This document shows, piece by piece, positions 15,001 through 24,394 of a stretch of 64,000 nt of DNA. How positions within the stretch are numbered: the first letter of the stretch is position 1; every line of letters begins with the position of its first letter. The notes under the pieces are model-generated. The model ran no database searches. It saw only the letters and a program-made list of their open reading frames with translations, and was not told the origin of the DNA. The stretch is taken from contig CAJNOP010000009.1 in NCBI GenBank assembly GCA_905250075.1, positions 3,305,581 to 3,369,580 on the forward strand. The letters are read 5' to 3'. A program made the position numbers and the translations under genes. This DNA is from Rotaria sp. Silwood1. Its lineage: Eukaryota; Rotifera; Eurotatoria; Philodinida; Philodinidae.

Positions 15001-18000
15001 AATAACATATGAAGCTCCACCGGGTATTAAAAAAAATCTTTTACGTACATTTGAAATTTGGACACCAGATGAATTTGGTAAAGGAAGTGTTGCACGTTCT
15101 CAAACACTTTTTGTTCTTGCTTGGTTTCATGCTATTGTACAAGAACGTCGAAAATATATTCCACAAGTATATTCGTTTTTATATTTGATTGATTCAATTT
15201 AATTATGCATTTTATTTAGGGTTGGACAAAGTTTTATGAATTTTCTCAAGCAGATTTACGTGCTAGTTATGAAATTATTCATCGATTATGTGAACGAGCT
15301 GGACGACAATGTAAAATTTGATTAAATTCATTTTTTTTTTAATATTTATTTTGAAATTTTTTTGATTTTAGCTTCTGGTGAAATTCAATGGAATTATATT
15401 CATGGTTTATTTGATCAAGCTGTTTATGGTGGTCGTGTTGATAATCCAATTGATACAGATGTATTAAGATCTTATTTAATTCAATATTTTAATGCAGCTA
15501 TTATTGGTGGAGCAAAAGGATTAAAGAGTAGACTAGCATCGAATATTAATTTACCGAATTCAACCGAACTTCATGTATGTAAATTATCGAATATCCTAGA
15601 TAAAATGGATCTTTTAGTATTTTAATGATATTTCTTTTAATTTTCTATTATTGATGTAAATAACGTTTATTATTTTCCGAAACACATTTCAAACGAACTC
15701 TCCACGATGAACAAGGTTTTCAGTTTACTTCTGATTGATAATAGGTATCAGCATTCCTTTCTATGTTACAATTTCTTAATTTGAGAGAATGTACCAAGTC
15801 GAGTAAGGGTGCTCAATTAAGAGAAAGGACTTTCTTATCACAATAACATCCAGATTTCTACAAATTCTTTTTTACTTTGAACAGAGATTAGATTTTGACA
15901 CACAATTTGCCTTTCTCTGTTAAAAAATGAAATAAAAATAGGCAAAAAATATCTTTGCAAGATGAATAGGATTGGAGACAGACGGTCTGGTGGCATTTTG
16001 TCTCTTACGGGTGGTCACAGTTTCTAACATTCCAAGAATGAAACCGCTTTTTGCCGAATTTTCATCCCTTCCACCAAGAAAAAATATCGACATGCCCGAT
16101 CCAAATGTACAGGGTGCGTAAAAATGTTTTTCCAGGGGGCTAACACTGTAATTTCAAAGAGCATACATAACTAATTTTATAGCAAATTAAAGCGCGTCGA
16201 AAATGGAGTTTTTTCATCCTAAATTGTAAGAGTTATCAAAACTTTTTGATGTCGAACTTAAGAAATTTTAGATTTTTTTTGGGATAGAAAACTAAGACGT
16301 CAGTGATTCAAAAATTGATTTTAGTATTTTCTTTTGATATTTTTACATGGTTCGATAGAGCTTGTCGAGCTCTACAAAACTGTATATATTAAAAATTTTT
16401 TAAGCTAGTTTTCTAAGATAAAAAAATCAAAAAACCACTTGGAAAATGCTAAAAAATGTTAAAAAACTCATTTTTTTCATTTGAGAGAAAAATACTCGAT
16501 TATTGAATAAAAATAGCTTTTTTTTCATTATTTTCACTAACAGAGACATTTCAAAATGTAACCATCAGATACAGCATGAACAACTGCGTCTATTAATTAC
16601 ATTTTGAAACGTTTCTGTTAGTGAAAATAATGAAAAAAAGCTATTTTTATTCAATAATCGAGTATTTTTCTCTCAAATGAAAAAAATGAGTTTTTTAATA
16701 TTTTTTAGCATTTTCCAAGTGGTTTTTTGATTTTTTTTATCTTAGAAAACTAGCTTAAAAAATTTCTAATATATACAGTTTTGTAGAGCTCGACAAGCTC
16801 TATCCAACCATGTAAAAATTTCAAAAGAAAATACTAAAATCCATTTTTGAATCACTGACGTCTTAGTTTTCTATCCCAAAAAAAATCTAAAATTTCTTAA
16901 GTTCGACATCAAAAAGTTTTGATAACTCTTACAATTTAGGATGAAAAAACTCCACTTTCGACGCGCTTTAATTTGCTATAAAATTAGTTATGTATGCTCT
17001 TTGAAATTACAGTGTTACCCCCCTGGAAAAACATTTTTACGCACCCTGTACACATTTTTCAGCAGGGCCTTCTGCTTTGTCTCATTTATTGTCATGATTG
17101 TTGATCAAAAGAGGTTTGTCAAAACAGTCTTGCGAGATATTAAGTATTGGTACTCTTCTATTACGTCTGACACATCATTCATAAAGAGTGATCTTCTATG
17201 ATAAGAAGGAATTTCGTTCAATATATATAAATCTTAACTCCTCGATGACAAATCGTCTTTAATGATGGAAGAAGAAAAACTTGTCCTGATTTCACTATTG
17301 TCTAAATTATGAAGGTGAAATTTCGTGTACCGACTTTCTGGAATGGTCTATCTGGCAATTTCGACCAAAAGACATCAGATTACTGTCAATACATCCATAA
17401 TATTCTTTCAGTAGCACTAAAAATATAGATACGGATTTTTCAGAAAAGTTTTGACTTTTCAGTAGATCGATCTGTGTGAAATCTCATGTCTGCAAATTCT
17501 ATGATAGTAGAGTCAGGACAACTTTCCATCCTTCATTATCCAAGACTATTAGCCATAGAATATTTCACATTTAAATGCAGTGAACTATATCAACTTTGAG
17601 AAAATTTGTGCATTCTCTTAATTAGAAAAGATAACATCAAACGAAATATCTATACAAGCACTGAACCATACAGTCAAAAACTTATATTAGAACATCATTC
17701 ATATGAAGTGTATCTCGGAAAATGATAGATACTATTTAAATTAATAAAAAATGTACCATCTTGTATAGAATTAAAAATAAATATCATCAAAATACTAAAC
17801 AGTCCATTTTCTTTTGAACATAAGATATTTTAATCGAAAATAAAATTTTATAATAATATAGGATTATAAAAAAATCTGTGATGAATTAAATGATGAAGAC
17901 ACACCGAGTATATTTGGTTTACCAGCTAATATTGAACGATCAGCACAAAGAATGAATAGTACACAAGTAAGAGAAGAACAAAAACAAATAAGTTTTATTT

Positions 18001-21000
18001 GCAAAGTAACTGAAAAAAAAATTCTTTTTTTATAGATAATAAATTCTTTGAAAATTCTTCAACGTACTGATGTTGAAGTACAAAAATTTGATAAAGATAA
18101 ATGGAGTGCATTATTAACACCATTGCTTAATCTATGGAAGAAATTAAATCAAGTAAAACATTGAGAAAGATTCATTCTATTATGTTGATTTCTATGAATA
18201 AAACAATTTTCTCTTCTAGGATGGAGATTTATTAAAATTAAAAGCTCAACCACCAGTTGAAGATGGTTCATTATCACCAATTCAATCATTTCTTCAATTA
18301 GAACGTTATAATGGTATTCAATTAATTCAAACAATTCATGAAAATTTAGCTTCATTATCAAAAGTTATTCGAGGAATTAGCTTAATTACAAATGAAGTAC
18401 AAGAATATGCCAAAGACTTACTTCAAAATGAGGTAAATATTCAAGCGAAAACTCTTACGACTTTTATCAATAAGAAAACAGTTCGAGAATATATTTTTCG
18501 CATAAAAATTTATCTCATAACTGGAACTGATTTGGGCTCTACGATTAGTACAGATTGCTCAGGCAGATCAACATAATCAGAGTACATCGACATCGACTCA
18601 GTTGTTATGATATAATACACCATCATACAAGACTTTCAAAAAGAGAATCGCTCGTCTCGAGCGCATCATACTGACGGCAGTTTTTCCATTGATAAGTGTA
18701 TTTTCGATGAACTTCACTTCATTAATAATTAAGCTTCATTCAATATTTGTTTTTTCTGATCTGACAGACTAGAGTTGAAAATTTTTATTCTTTGTGTGAT
18801 TCAAATGTTGAAAAGTCGTCGATAGATTGTTTGATATAATGCACGATATACTAGTAGTATTCGCCTTTAGTGTGGTACTTGAACAATTGACTATCTCTGA
18901 CTGACAGCCAGAAATGTGGCTAATGAAAAGACGTGCACTCGCACTTTTCGAAAATTTTCAATTTCTTTCAACCAAAATCGTATTGTGGAAATGACGAATA
19001 TTTTCGAAAAAAATAATGAGTGTAAATTAAAATTGAGATTTTTACGCATCCTCTTTCAAGACCCTAGCAAACGTAGCTGAGAAAAAGACCAAAGATCGTT
19101 AATTAGTCTAAATTTTAAGTTTATTCAAAACACAATAGTACATGTCAAAGTTCTTCGGGAGAAAGAATGATGTGCTTCGAGACTAAATTAATTTGTATAA
19201 CAGATTAATATGATGTTTGAATCGACGAAGCGAAGAATAAAATACTATTTGCCGCTTCCTCTAGCATGTATTGTTTATATTATCATTAGAAGAAACGAAG
19301 TTATGTGTTGAAGATGTAACTGGGAATATAAATAAGTTTTCTCAATATAACGATGTTAAAAGAATCTAATAAATTGTTCTAAATGCAAACATTTTTCAAA
19401 CGATTAGATTTCACACCGCGTGTATCAACGATAAAATATTTTATAAATTTGATTTATTCATGCATTTGACATTGTTTGTAAATAAATTTTTTAACGCCGC
19501 TTACAATATACAATAAATCAAAGTTTATGAGTTCAATACTTTGGCCCCTATGAGGTAGTTCTGACAAGTTTTTTATTAAAAAATCGTAAAATGAAAAAAA
19601 AAAAAAGAAAGCTCAGCAACCACCTCATTTGTTTCTCTTCGTTACATTCCTGCCAGCAACATACTATCAGTATACCAGCAATAATGTAAACAAATGTGAG
19701 ACATCGATTGCTAAGACAAAATTGTTCACAACTTTTGAAGGACTATCATTTCCGTCGATTATATGAAAATTATCTATTTTCATTAAAAATACAATCTTTT
19801 AATAGATTTTTCTGTATTCTCTTTATCGTAGTATTATAGAATTGAAATCGTTAACATTTTTTCTTACTAATATTCTACGACAGTTTTTGAAAACATCAAT
19901 TAATTACATTAACAAATGATTCCGTTACCAGGATCTATAAGCTTCCTGCACGAGTCTACCGGAAAGACTCCATTTCCTGTCAGAAAAGTCAAAAAAAAAA
20001 ATGGTAAAAACTTTCACGTGAAAAGTCATTAGTGGAAGCTGGTCACTATCTTTGCTTGCTTATGGCCAATTTCAATTGCAACTAGACCAATTCGATCATT
20101 GAGTTCATACTATCAAGTTCTTACCATTTTTCAATCGAAATCGAACGTAGCTTATTCAACACAATAGTACATTTTTAAAAATTTATTTCTTCTTTTCATG
20201 GCGAAACATTTGAAATTTAGTGAAATGACACTATTAGACTATTTCATGATTTCCATCATTACTAGATTTAGGTTTGCTACATTCATTTCGAAAGGATATT
20301 AGAAAAACAAAACGAATATTCATAAAATACTTATAAGACATGTTCATAGTTTCAAGTTATTAATAACTATATAAATTGAAGAAGATATACAAAAACTAAT
20401 GTGTTACATATTATGGTATGATATCGAACAGACGCCAAATTTTTACGCTGCCGATTGAAATAATAATTTCTGAAAATTACTTTTGAAATTTATCTTGAAA
20501 AATAAAAACTTACAATCTTTGTTGAAATTGAAACTAGTATTCAATTAAATTTGATTGATAATGACATAATACAAACTGAATATATTTTCATAATATTTAC
20601 AATATTCTATAGAAATCTGATTCTATCATATTATAGCATTCGGTTTTTATTATTTAGATAGAGACAAAACCTAGGATAGATAATCATGAAAAATACTGGC
20701 GATTTCATTATTGGGAACATGTCAATGCTGCGGAAAAAAATCCCTTCATAATAAAAAAATATATAGATAATGTTTCTTGAAGCTTCTTACATAAAATATG
20801 ACCTTATGTACTTTCTATTTCCTTCTTCAATGAACTTCGCTGACAGAAGAACTTGATTTCAGTGCAAAATAGATTTTATTTCTGACTCTGATTAATTAAA
20901 TCTTTCTATTCGGTTGCAACATTGTTTATATCAATTCATCTCTTTACCATTACCTTTCAATCTTCCATCTGTTCATCATAATACATATCTAACAGTGACA

Positions 21001-21805
21001 TTCATATTTTCATTAAAAAGATCAGAATAATCAATTATTGGCATAAAAGATTAGGTATCAATTTGACTCTCGTCAAACAAATGAAATCTGTTTCACCCAA
21101 TCATTCAATATTCAATTAATTCATAGGAAAAAAAATTTTTCTCATACAGATTTATATTTGACAAAAAAAAAATCATTTCCTAATGATTTAGACTCCACAA
21201 ACATGGCAAAATCGTTGGGAAGGTCCAACTGATTCACTACAATATTTACGTGCCGTTGTATCAAAAGCAAAAGCAATGCAACAAATAATAACATCAATAA
21301 AAGATCAAGATATATTTTCTCAAACAATTAATTTATCCGATCTTTTTCGTCCAGATACATTCTTAAATGCATTAAGACAACAAACAGCACGAGCAACAAA
21401 ACAACCCATGGATGCATTAGTATTAAATACGTCATGGTCTGGAGAAATTAAACATGGAAAAAATATTTCAATTAAAATAACTGGTTTACAATTAGAAGGT
21501 TGTTTATTTGATGGTGGACGTTTAAGTGAAAGTGCACCTGATTCACCAAGTGTTAATGCATTTCCAGCATGTTATATCGCTTGGATACCTCGGGTAGGAT
21601 TGATTTTATTTTTATTTTTATTTGTTTTTTTGTATCATTGAAATTTTAGGAAAATGCACAACAAGAAACACGTGATATTATTTCACTACCCGTATATTTT
21701 AGTGCAGATCGAGATAAAATAGTCACACGATTAAATGTTCCATGTGGTAGTGATAAAGACAAATGGTTACAATGTGGAGCTGCACTGTTTCTTAAAAATG
21801 TTTAA
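38..21805 (+). CDS. DYNC2H1: Cytoplasmic dynein 2 heavy chain 1, 3' part (33 exons, 5' end outside window)
   Basis: Motor subunit of dynein-2, which drives retrograde intraflagellar transport in cilia. Spliced translation gives about 2,404 residues that align end to end with the second half of animal DYNC2H1, from the AAA1-AAA2 linker to the terminal GAALFLKN. Exons (frame checked across every junction): 38-252, 319-583, 657-864, 921-1206, 1934-2032, 2081-2241, 2299-2545, 2633-2929, 2996-3266, 4056-4414, 4480-4702, 5764-5906, 5994-6359, 7030-7304, 7369-7614, 9132-9332, 9420-10074, 10913-11032, 11090-11224, 11278-11421, 11485-11490, 11558-11710, 11769-11873, 13713-14072, 14715-14840, 14903-15166, 15220-15310, 15372-15574, 17862-17966, 18036-18152, 18220-18432, 21192-21593, 21650-21805. 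No in-frame stop or frameshift is seen. Long introns begin at 1207, 3267, 4703, 6360, 7615, 10075, 11874, 14073, 15575 and 18433; apart from the two transposons listed separately I see no genes in them. Confidence 0.95.
319..1206 (+). other. DYNC2H1 AAA2 module
   Basis: Exons 2-4 encode AAA2. The Walker A loop reads GPSGSGKS at about 382-405, and a [12 protein letters not shown] block in exon 3 occupies the Walker B region. These are followed by the conserved [19 protein letters not shown] stretch. The nucleotide-binding residues look intact. Dynein-2 heavy chains are known to keep a P-loop here. The junction after EPL uses a phase-1 donor at 584 and an acceptor ending at 656, restoring EPLEIQSWI. 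Confidence 0.85.
2081..3266 (+). other. DYNC2H1 AAA3 module
   Basis: Exons 6-9 encode AAA3. The Walker A loop GPDGCGKG is split by the intron starting at 2242 and completed by GT at 2299. Further conserved blocks are TVHCSAQT-like (TILHCSAQT), [21 protein letters not shown] and [14 protein letters not shown]. Four short introns (47-87 bases) interrupt it, all with in-frame junctions. Confidence 0.8.
4056..5906 (+). other. DYNC2H1 AAA4 module
   Basis: Exons 10-12 encode AAA4. The P-loop reads GRSGVGRR, with Arg at the usual Walker Lys position. The same substitution is found in vertebrate DYNC2H1, so it is not a defect. VLLMEDYQF supplies the Walker B-like acidic pair, and [18 protein letters not shown] sequence (reading AGEVPGLYT) follows. 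The exon 11/12 junction spans a 1,061-base intron: the donor is GTAATT at 4703 and the acceptor ends at 5763, giving [16 protein letters not shown]. Confidence 0.8.
5994..9332 (+). other. DYNC2H1 stalk and microtubule-binding domain
   Basis: Exons 13-16 encode the antiparallel coiled-coil stalk. The first helix is charged and heptad-like (exons 13-14). The small globular microtubule-binding domain is in late exon 14 and exon 15 ([19 protein letters not shown], then [11 protein letters not shown] and [19 protein letters not shown]). The returning helix begins at the end of exon 15 and fills exon 16. A 1,517-base intron (7615-9131) separates the binding domain from most of the returning helix; I see nothing gene-like in it. 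Confidence 0.8.
11485..11490 (+). other. Six-nucleotide microexon (Ile-Asn) in DYNC2H1
   Basis: ATCAAT is flanked by a pyrimidine-rich TTTTAG acceptor and a perfect GTAAGT donor. Using it divides an otherwise 136-base gap into two introns of 63 and 67 bases, the usual intron size in this gene. Because the exon is 6 bases and the flanking exons end in phase 0, including or skipping it keeps the frame. It lies in the poorly conserved linker between the [10 protein letters not shown] and RGSSQDR segments. Confidence 0.6.
12099..12562 (+). mobile_element. hAT-type MITE, GC-rich, with 8-bp target duplication
   Basis: A 464-bp insertion in the DYNC2H1 intron 11874-13712. It begins with CAGAGATGTCCATCGCGGC and ends with the exact reverse complement, a 19-bp terminal inverted repeat. 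It is flanked by identical 8-bp copies of ATTTGTGA (12091-12098 and 12563-12570). CAG...CTG ends with 8-bp duplications are the hallmark of hAT transposons. The interior is an imperfect GCCGCTGCCGCG-like repeat, a striking GC island in AT-rich DNA, and has no transposase ORF. The strand is arbitrary. Confidence 0.85.
16110..17048 (+). mobile_element. 939-bp foldback element (Tc1/mariner-like ends, TA flanks)
   Basis: Two arms of 452 bp (16110-16561 and 16597-17048) are near-perfect reverse complements around a 35-base spacer. I counted two mismatches in the first 110 bases compared. The ends read CAGGGTGCG...CGCACCCTG and are flanked by TA on both sides (16108-16109, 17049-17050), as expected for a Tc1/mariner-type target duplication. 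There is no transposase. It sits inside the DYNC2H1 intron 15575-17861, so the pre-mRNA could fold into a long hairpin. The high arm identity suggests a young insertion or gene conversion between the arms. Confidence 0.85.
18433..21191 (+). other. Longest DYNC2H1 intron (2.76 kb)
   Basis: GTAAAT donor after the exon ending LLQNE and TTTAG acceptor before TPQTWQNRW. The interior is AT-rich, with stop codons in all frames and no transposon ends that I can recognise. A stretch around 19650-19710 resembles the reverse complement of a stretch around 14325-14380 in another intron of the same gene, possibly two old copies of one dispersed repeat. Confidence 0.5.
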
Positions 21806-21854
21806 CTATAAACTCTATATATTTGTCAATAAGTGTTTCTTTCTTTTTTTTCTA

Positions 21855-21860
21855 AATAAA
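21855..21860 (+). terminator. Polyadenylation signal for DYNC2H1
   Basis: AATAAA 50 bases after the DYNC2H1 stop codon, following a T-rich stretch. Confidence 0.6.
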
Positions 21861-22070
21861 AAATACTCATTAAGAAAAAATCCATTATCTTAATAAATGC
21901 GATTATATCGGACTGCAACCACAAAGAAATCGAAAAGATTCAATTAGAGAAACAAGAAAAATCGTGATTCATTACGGCTTTATCAATTAGAACAAGTCAT
22001 CTGGTGAATATGTGACAGAACAAACGTTTCGCTTCCACTCAGTAAATTGATGATATTTATGACAAAATTT

Positions 22071-22088
22071 TATATATATATATATATA
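22071..22088. repeat. (TA)9 microsatellite
   Basis: Uninterrupted TA dinucleotides just upstream of the left arm of the inverted repeat at 22109-22870. A similar TA run lies at 25979-25994. Confidence 0.9.
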
Positions 22089-22108
22089 GTTAATTGATCG
22101 AAACATGT

Positions 22109-22870
22109 AATTTTGTAGAGGAAGATTTGAAATTATCATCTGAAAAACAAACAAACTTCGAAGTGCATAAATTTTGTCAAATGTTATGATTGTTTTACTA
22201 ATCTTGAGTGAATATTTTCATCTTACATTTTTGAAGAAAAATATTTAAAAAGCTTTTTTCATAAAAGCTGTGTTTTTTTGCTCGCATGGATTTTATATAA
22301 GACTTATCATGTTAATGGAATAATGCTCATCATATATGCTTATTATGATTGTAGCTTTGTAACACTATTCATATTGTTAAAAGTTTTTATATGGATCGTT
22401 TTATTTTATGAAGTTTACTGTTTCCAATTTATTCTTTTATATACTGATTACTGGAATTTGTCTATCTGACAATTTTATTCTAAAAAAAAAAAACTCCAGT
22501 ATGCACTTCAAACTCAAATAAATGAAACGTGACTACTATAAAATTTATGAGACATCATTCAACAAGATTAAAGTAAATATGGAAATGTCAAAAAAAAAAT
22601 TATTAATAAATGGAAAGCTTCACTATAGAAGAGTATGAGAAAATGATTAGCAATATTCCAAAAAAAGGTTGAAAATAACATCAACGCATGAAAATCATTT
22701 AAATTTTCTATTAAAAAGTTTTGTTTCTTAAATTTTCTTCAACAATGCAAGATGAAAAATTCACTCAAGATTAGTAAAATAATCATAACATTAGACTAAA
22801 TTTATACATTTCGAGGTGTCTTTTTTTTTGAGATTAATAGCTCTAATCCTTCTCTACAAAATTATATATT
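22109..22870. repeat. Diverged inverted repeat downstream of DYNC2H1
   Basis: The left arm (about 22109-22240) and right arm (about 22735-22870) are reverse complements. The core is strongest over about 22180-22237 versus 22741-22790, where ACTAATCTTGAGTGAAT is shared exactly, with mismatches and small gaps outside it. The spacer is about 500 bases. It could be a decayed foldback transposon; clean ends or a target duplication were not found. The rest of the DYNC2H1-neuropeptide intergenic stretch (21861-23366) shows nothing else. Confidence 0.65.
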
Positions 22871-23366
22871 TAGACCAAATAACTGTATATAGTTTGTCAT
22901 AAATATTATTGATTTACAGGAACGAGTCGAAACTTTTGAATCATCTTTTAGATGGTGCCTAAAAAGAGAAAAATAAGTATTAATAATCAATTAAATAATT
23001 AGATATTTTTTGTGAAATAGTTTTATTTTTCTTAACTAGACTTGAATAATAAATTAGATAAATTTTGTAATTTTTTTCTTCTATTTTGATGATAATCGAG
23101 ATAAAAAAAGGAGACATTGAATCTACATAATGTGACACTGTTTAAGTATGATCTGTCAATATAATACTAAACAATTAGTTGTTTCATCATTTTCATGACA
23201 AAAACTAGCTTATAGAATGAGCGGAAGTTTCTTTCTTCTTTCTTCTTTTTTTTTCTTTTGCTTCTTGGAACTCCCAAGCAATCCTAAAAACGAGAATTGT
23301 GAGTGACTAATCAAGATACGGAAATGATAGTTTCTCTTTTTTTTTCTCTACTTTTTTTTCTCTCTT

Positions 23367-23368
23367 AG
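23367..23368 (+). promoter_or_regulatory. Splice acceptor upstream of the neuropeptide precursor
   Basis: A long run of T and C ends in CTCTCTTAG at 23360-23368, about 110 bases before the ATG. No coding exon precedes it, so it is either the end of a 5'UTR intron or a trans-splice acceptor. Confidence 0.45.
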
Positions 23369-23480
23369 TGTCTGGCATTGAGAATATCAATATAAGGAAG
23401 ACAACAGCAGGCGATTGACGACTACTTTTCGAATAATAACAATTTACAAATTCATATAAATATAATTTATTCAATAACAA

Positions 23481-24149
23481 ATGGAACTCGCATACAATAA
23501 AACTTTCCTCTTATTTGTTATTATTATCGTAAGTAAATATGAATTTATTTTCGATATTCAAAAAAAAGTTTATTCAATTTCATACATGAAATTCAAAACA
23601 AAATCACTTTATTTTCGGTCAATGACTTTTCTATAAAGCATATATCTCTGTTTCATTGCGGAATTTTTCTATGACTAAACAATGTTGAATGTCTAATATC
23701 TTCTTTTGTCTTTCAAACTAGTCGTGTCATCAATGAATAATAGAACGGCTAATATAACGGATGCTTTTATTCCACTTCTGTTTCATCCTTTGTATTAGTT
23801 TCCGCTCAAAAACAATATTAAATTGTTTATTGTCGTATATTTCTAATTTATTTGTTTCTAGATTGGCAGTCAATTATTATATGTTTGTACCGAACCTTCT
23901 ACAATACAATCGAATACAAATTCTATTGATTTAAGTAAACGATATCGTCTTGATAAGAAAGAAGCATCAACATCAAATGAAAATAAAAAATCAAATGATG
24001 ATGATGATGATCAAAATAACGGTGATCATTTACTATTAATGGATAAACGATACCGTTTTGATAAACGTTATCGTTTTGACAGACGGCAATTGGATATGGA
24101 TAGAATTAACAAACGATATCGTTTTGATAAACGTTATCGATTTGATTAA
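23481..24149 (+). CDS. Neuropeptide precursor with five YRxD tetrapeptides
   Basis: Two exons, 23481-23528 and 23862-24149, encode 111 residues. The N terminus (Lys, then FLLFVIIII, ending near LLYVC) looks like a signal peptide. After an acidic, Asn/Ser-rich spacer with five consecutive Asp, dibasic sites frame short peptides: KR-YRLD-KK, KR-YRFD-KR-YRFD-RR, then QLDMDRIN, then KR-YRFD-KR-YRFD-stop. There is one YRLD and four YRFD. No Gly precedes the dibasic sites, so the products would carry a free C-terminal Asp rather than an amide. Known secreted tetrapeptides ending in Asp are the achatins (GFxD) of molluscs and annelids; similarity is limited to size, an aromatic residue and the terminal Asp. 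Likely secreted from neurons or gland cells. It is convergent with the claudin-like gene, 245 bases apart. Confidence 0.8.
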
Positions 24150-24163
24150 AGTATAAAAATGAA

Positions 24164-24169
24164 AATAAA
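24164..24169 (+). terminator. Polyadenylation signal for the neuropeptide gene
   Basis: AATAAA 14 bases after the stop codon. Confidence 0.5.
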
Positions 24170-24342
24170 AGAAAAATCACAGAGACATATTGTGAAGAAA
24201 AATGGATGTTTAAAATAAGATCAAAAAAAGTCATTTCAGTTTTTTGTTTGTTTGTAACATCCATATTAAACATATTTTTTTTTTCGCCATTTAAAAATAA
24301 TAATAATGATTCTCTATTTTTTCTTCCCTCGATATCAATCAT

Positions 24343-24348
24343 TTTAAT
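24343..24348 (-). terminator. Polyadenylation signal for the claudin-like gene
   Basis: ATTAAA on the minus strand, 46 bases after the stop codon. Confidence 0.4.
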
Positions 24349-24394
24349 CAAAATCAGAAGATTATACGAAATTGATTTCCTTAGATATAGTAAA

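Larger units (their letters stand above)
9420..21805 (+). other. DYNC2H1 AAA5, AAA6 and C-terminal domain
   Basis: Exon 17 encodes the AAA5 entry, with the conserved blocks [20 protein letters not shown] and [20 protein letters not shown]. Exons 18-23 carry a predicted helical linker. Exons 24-28 encode AAA6 ([61 protein letters not shown]). Exons 29-33 form the C-terminal domain ([34 protein letters not shown] sequence, ISLPVY, then the terminal GAALFLKNV). The last intron but one is the longest (18433-21191). Confidence 0.85.

Noticed and set aside
16941..17201. An 86-residue frame starting inside the right arm of the palindrome
   Set aside because: It is transposon sequence plus flank, with no domain and no counterpart expected for a gene.
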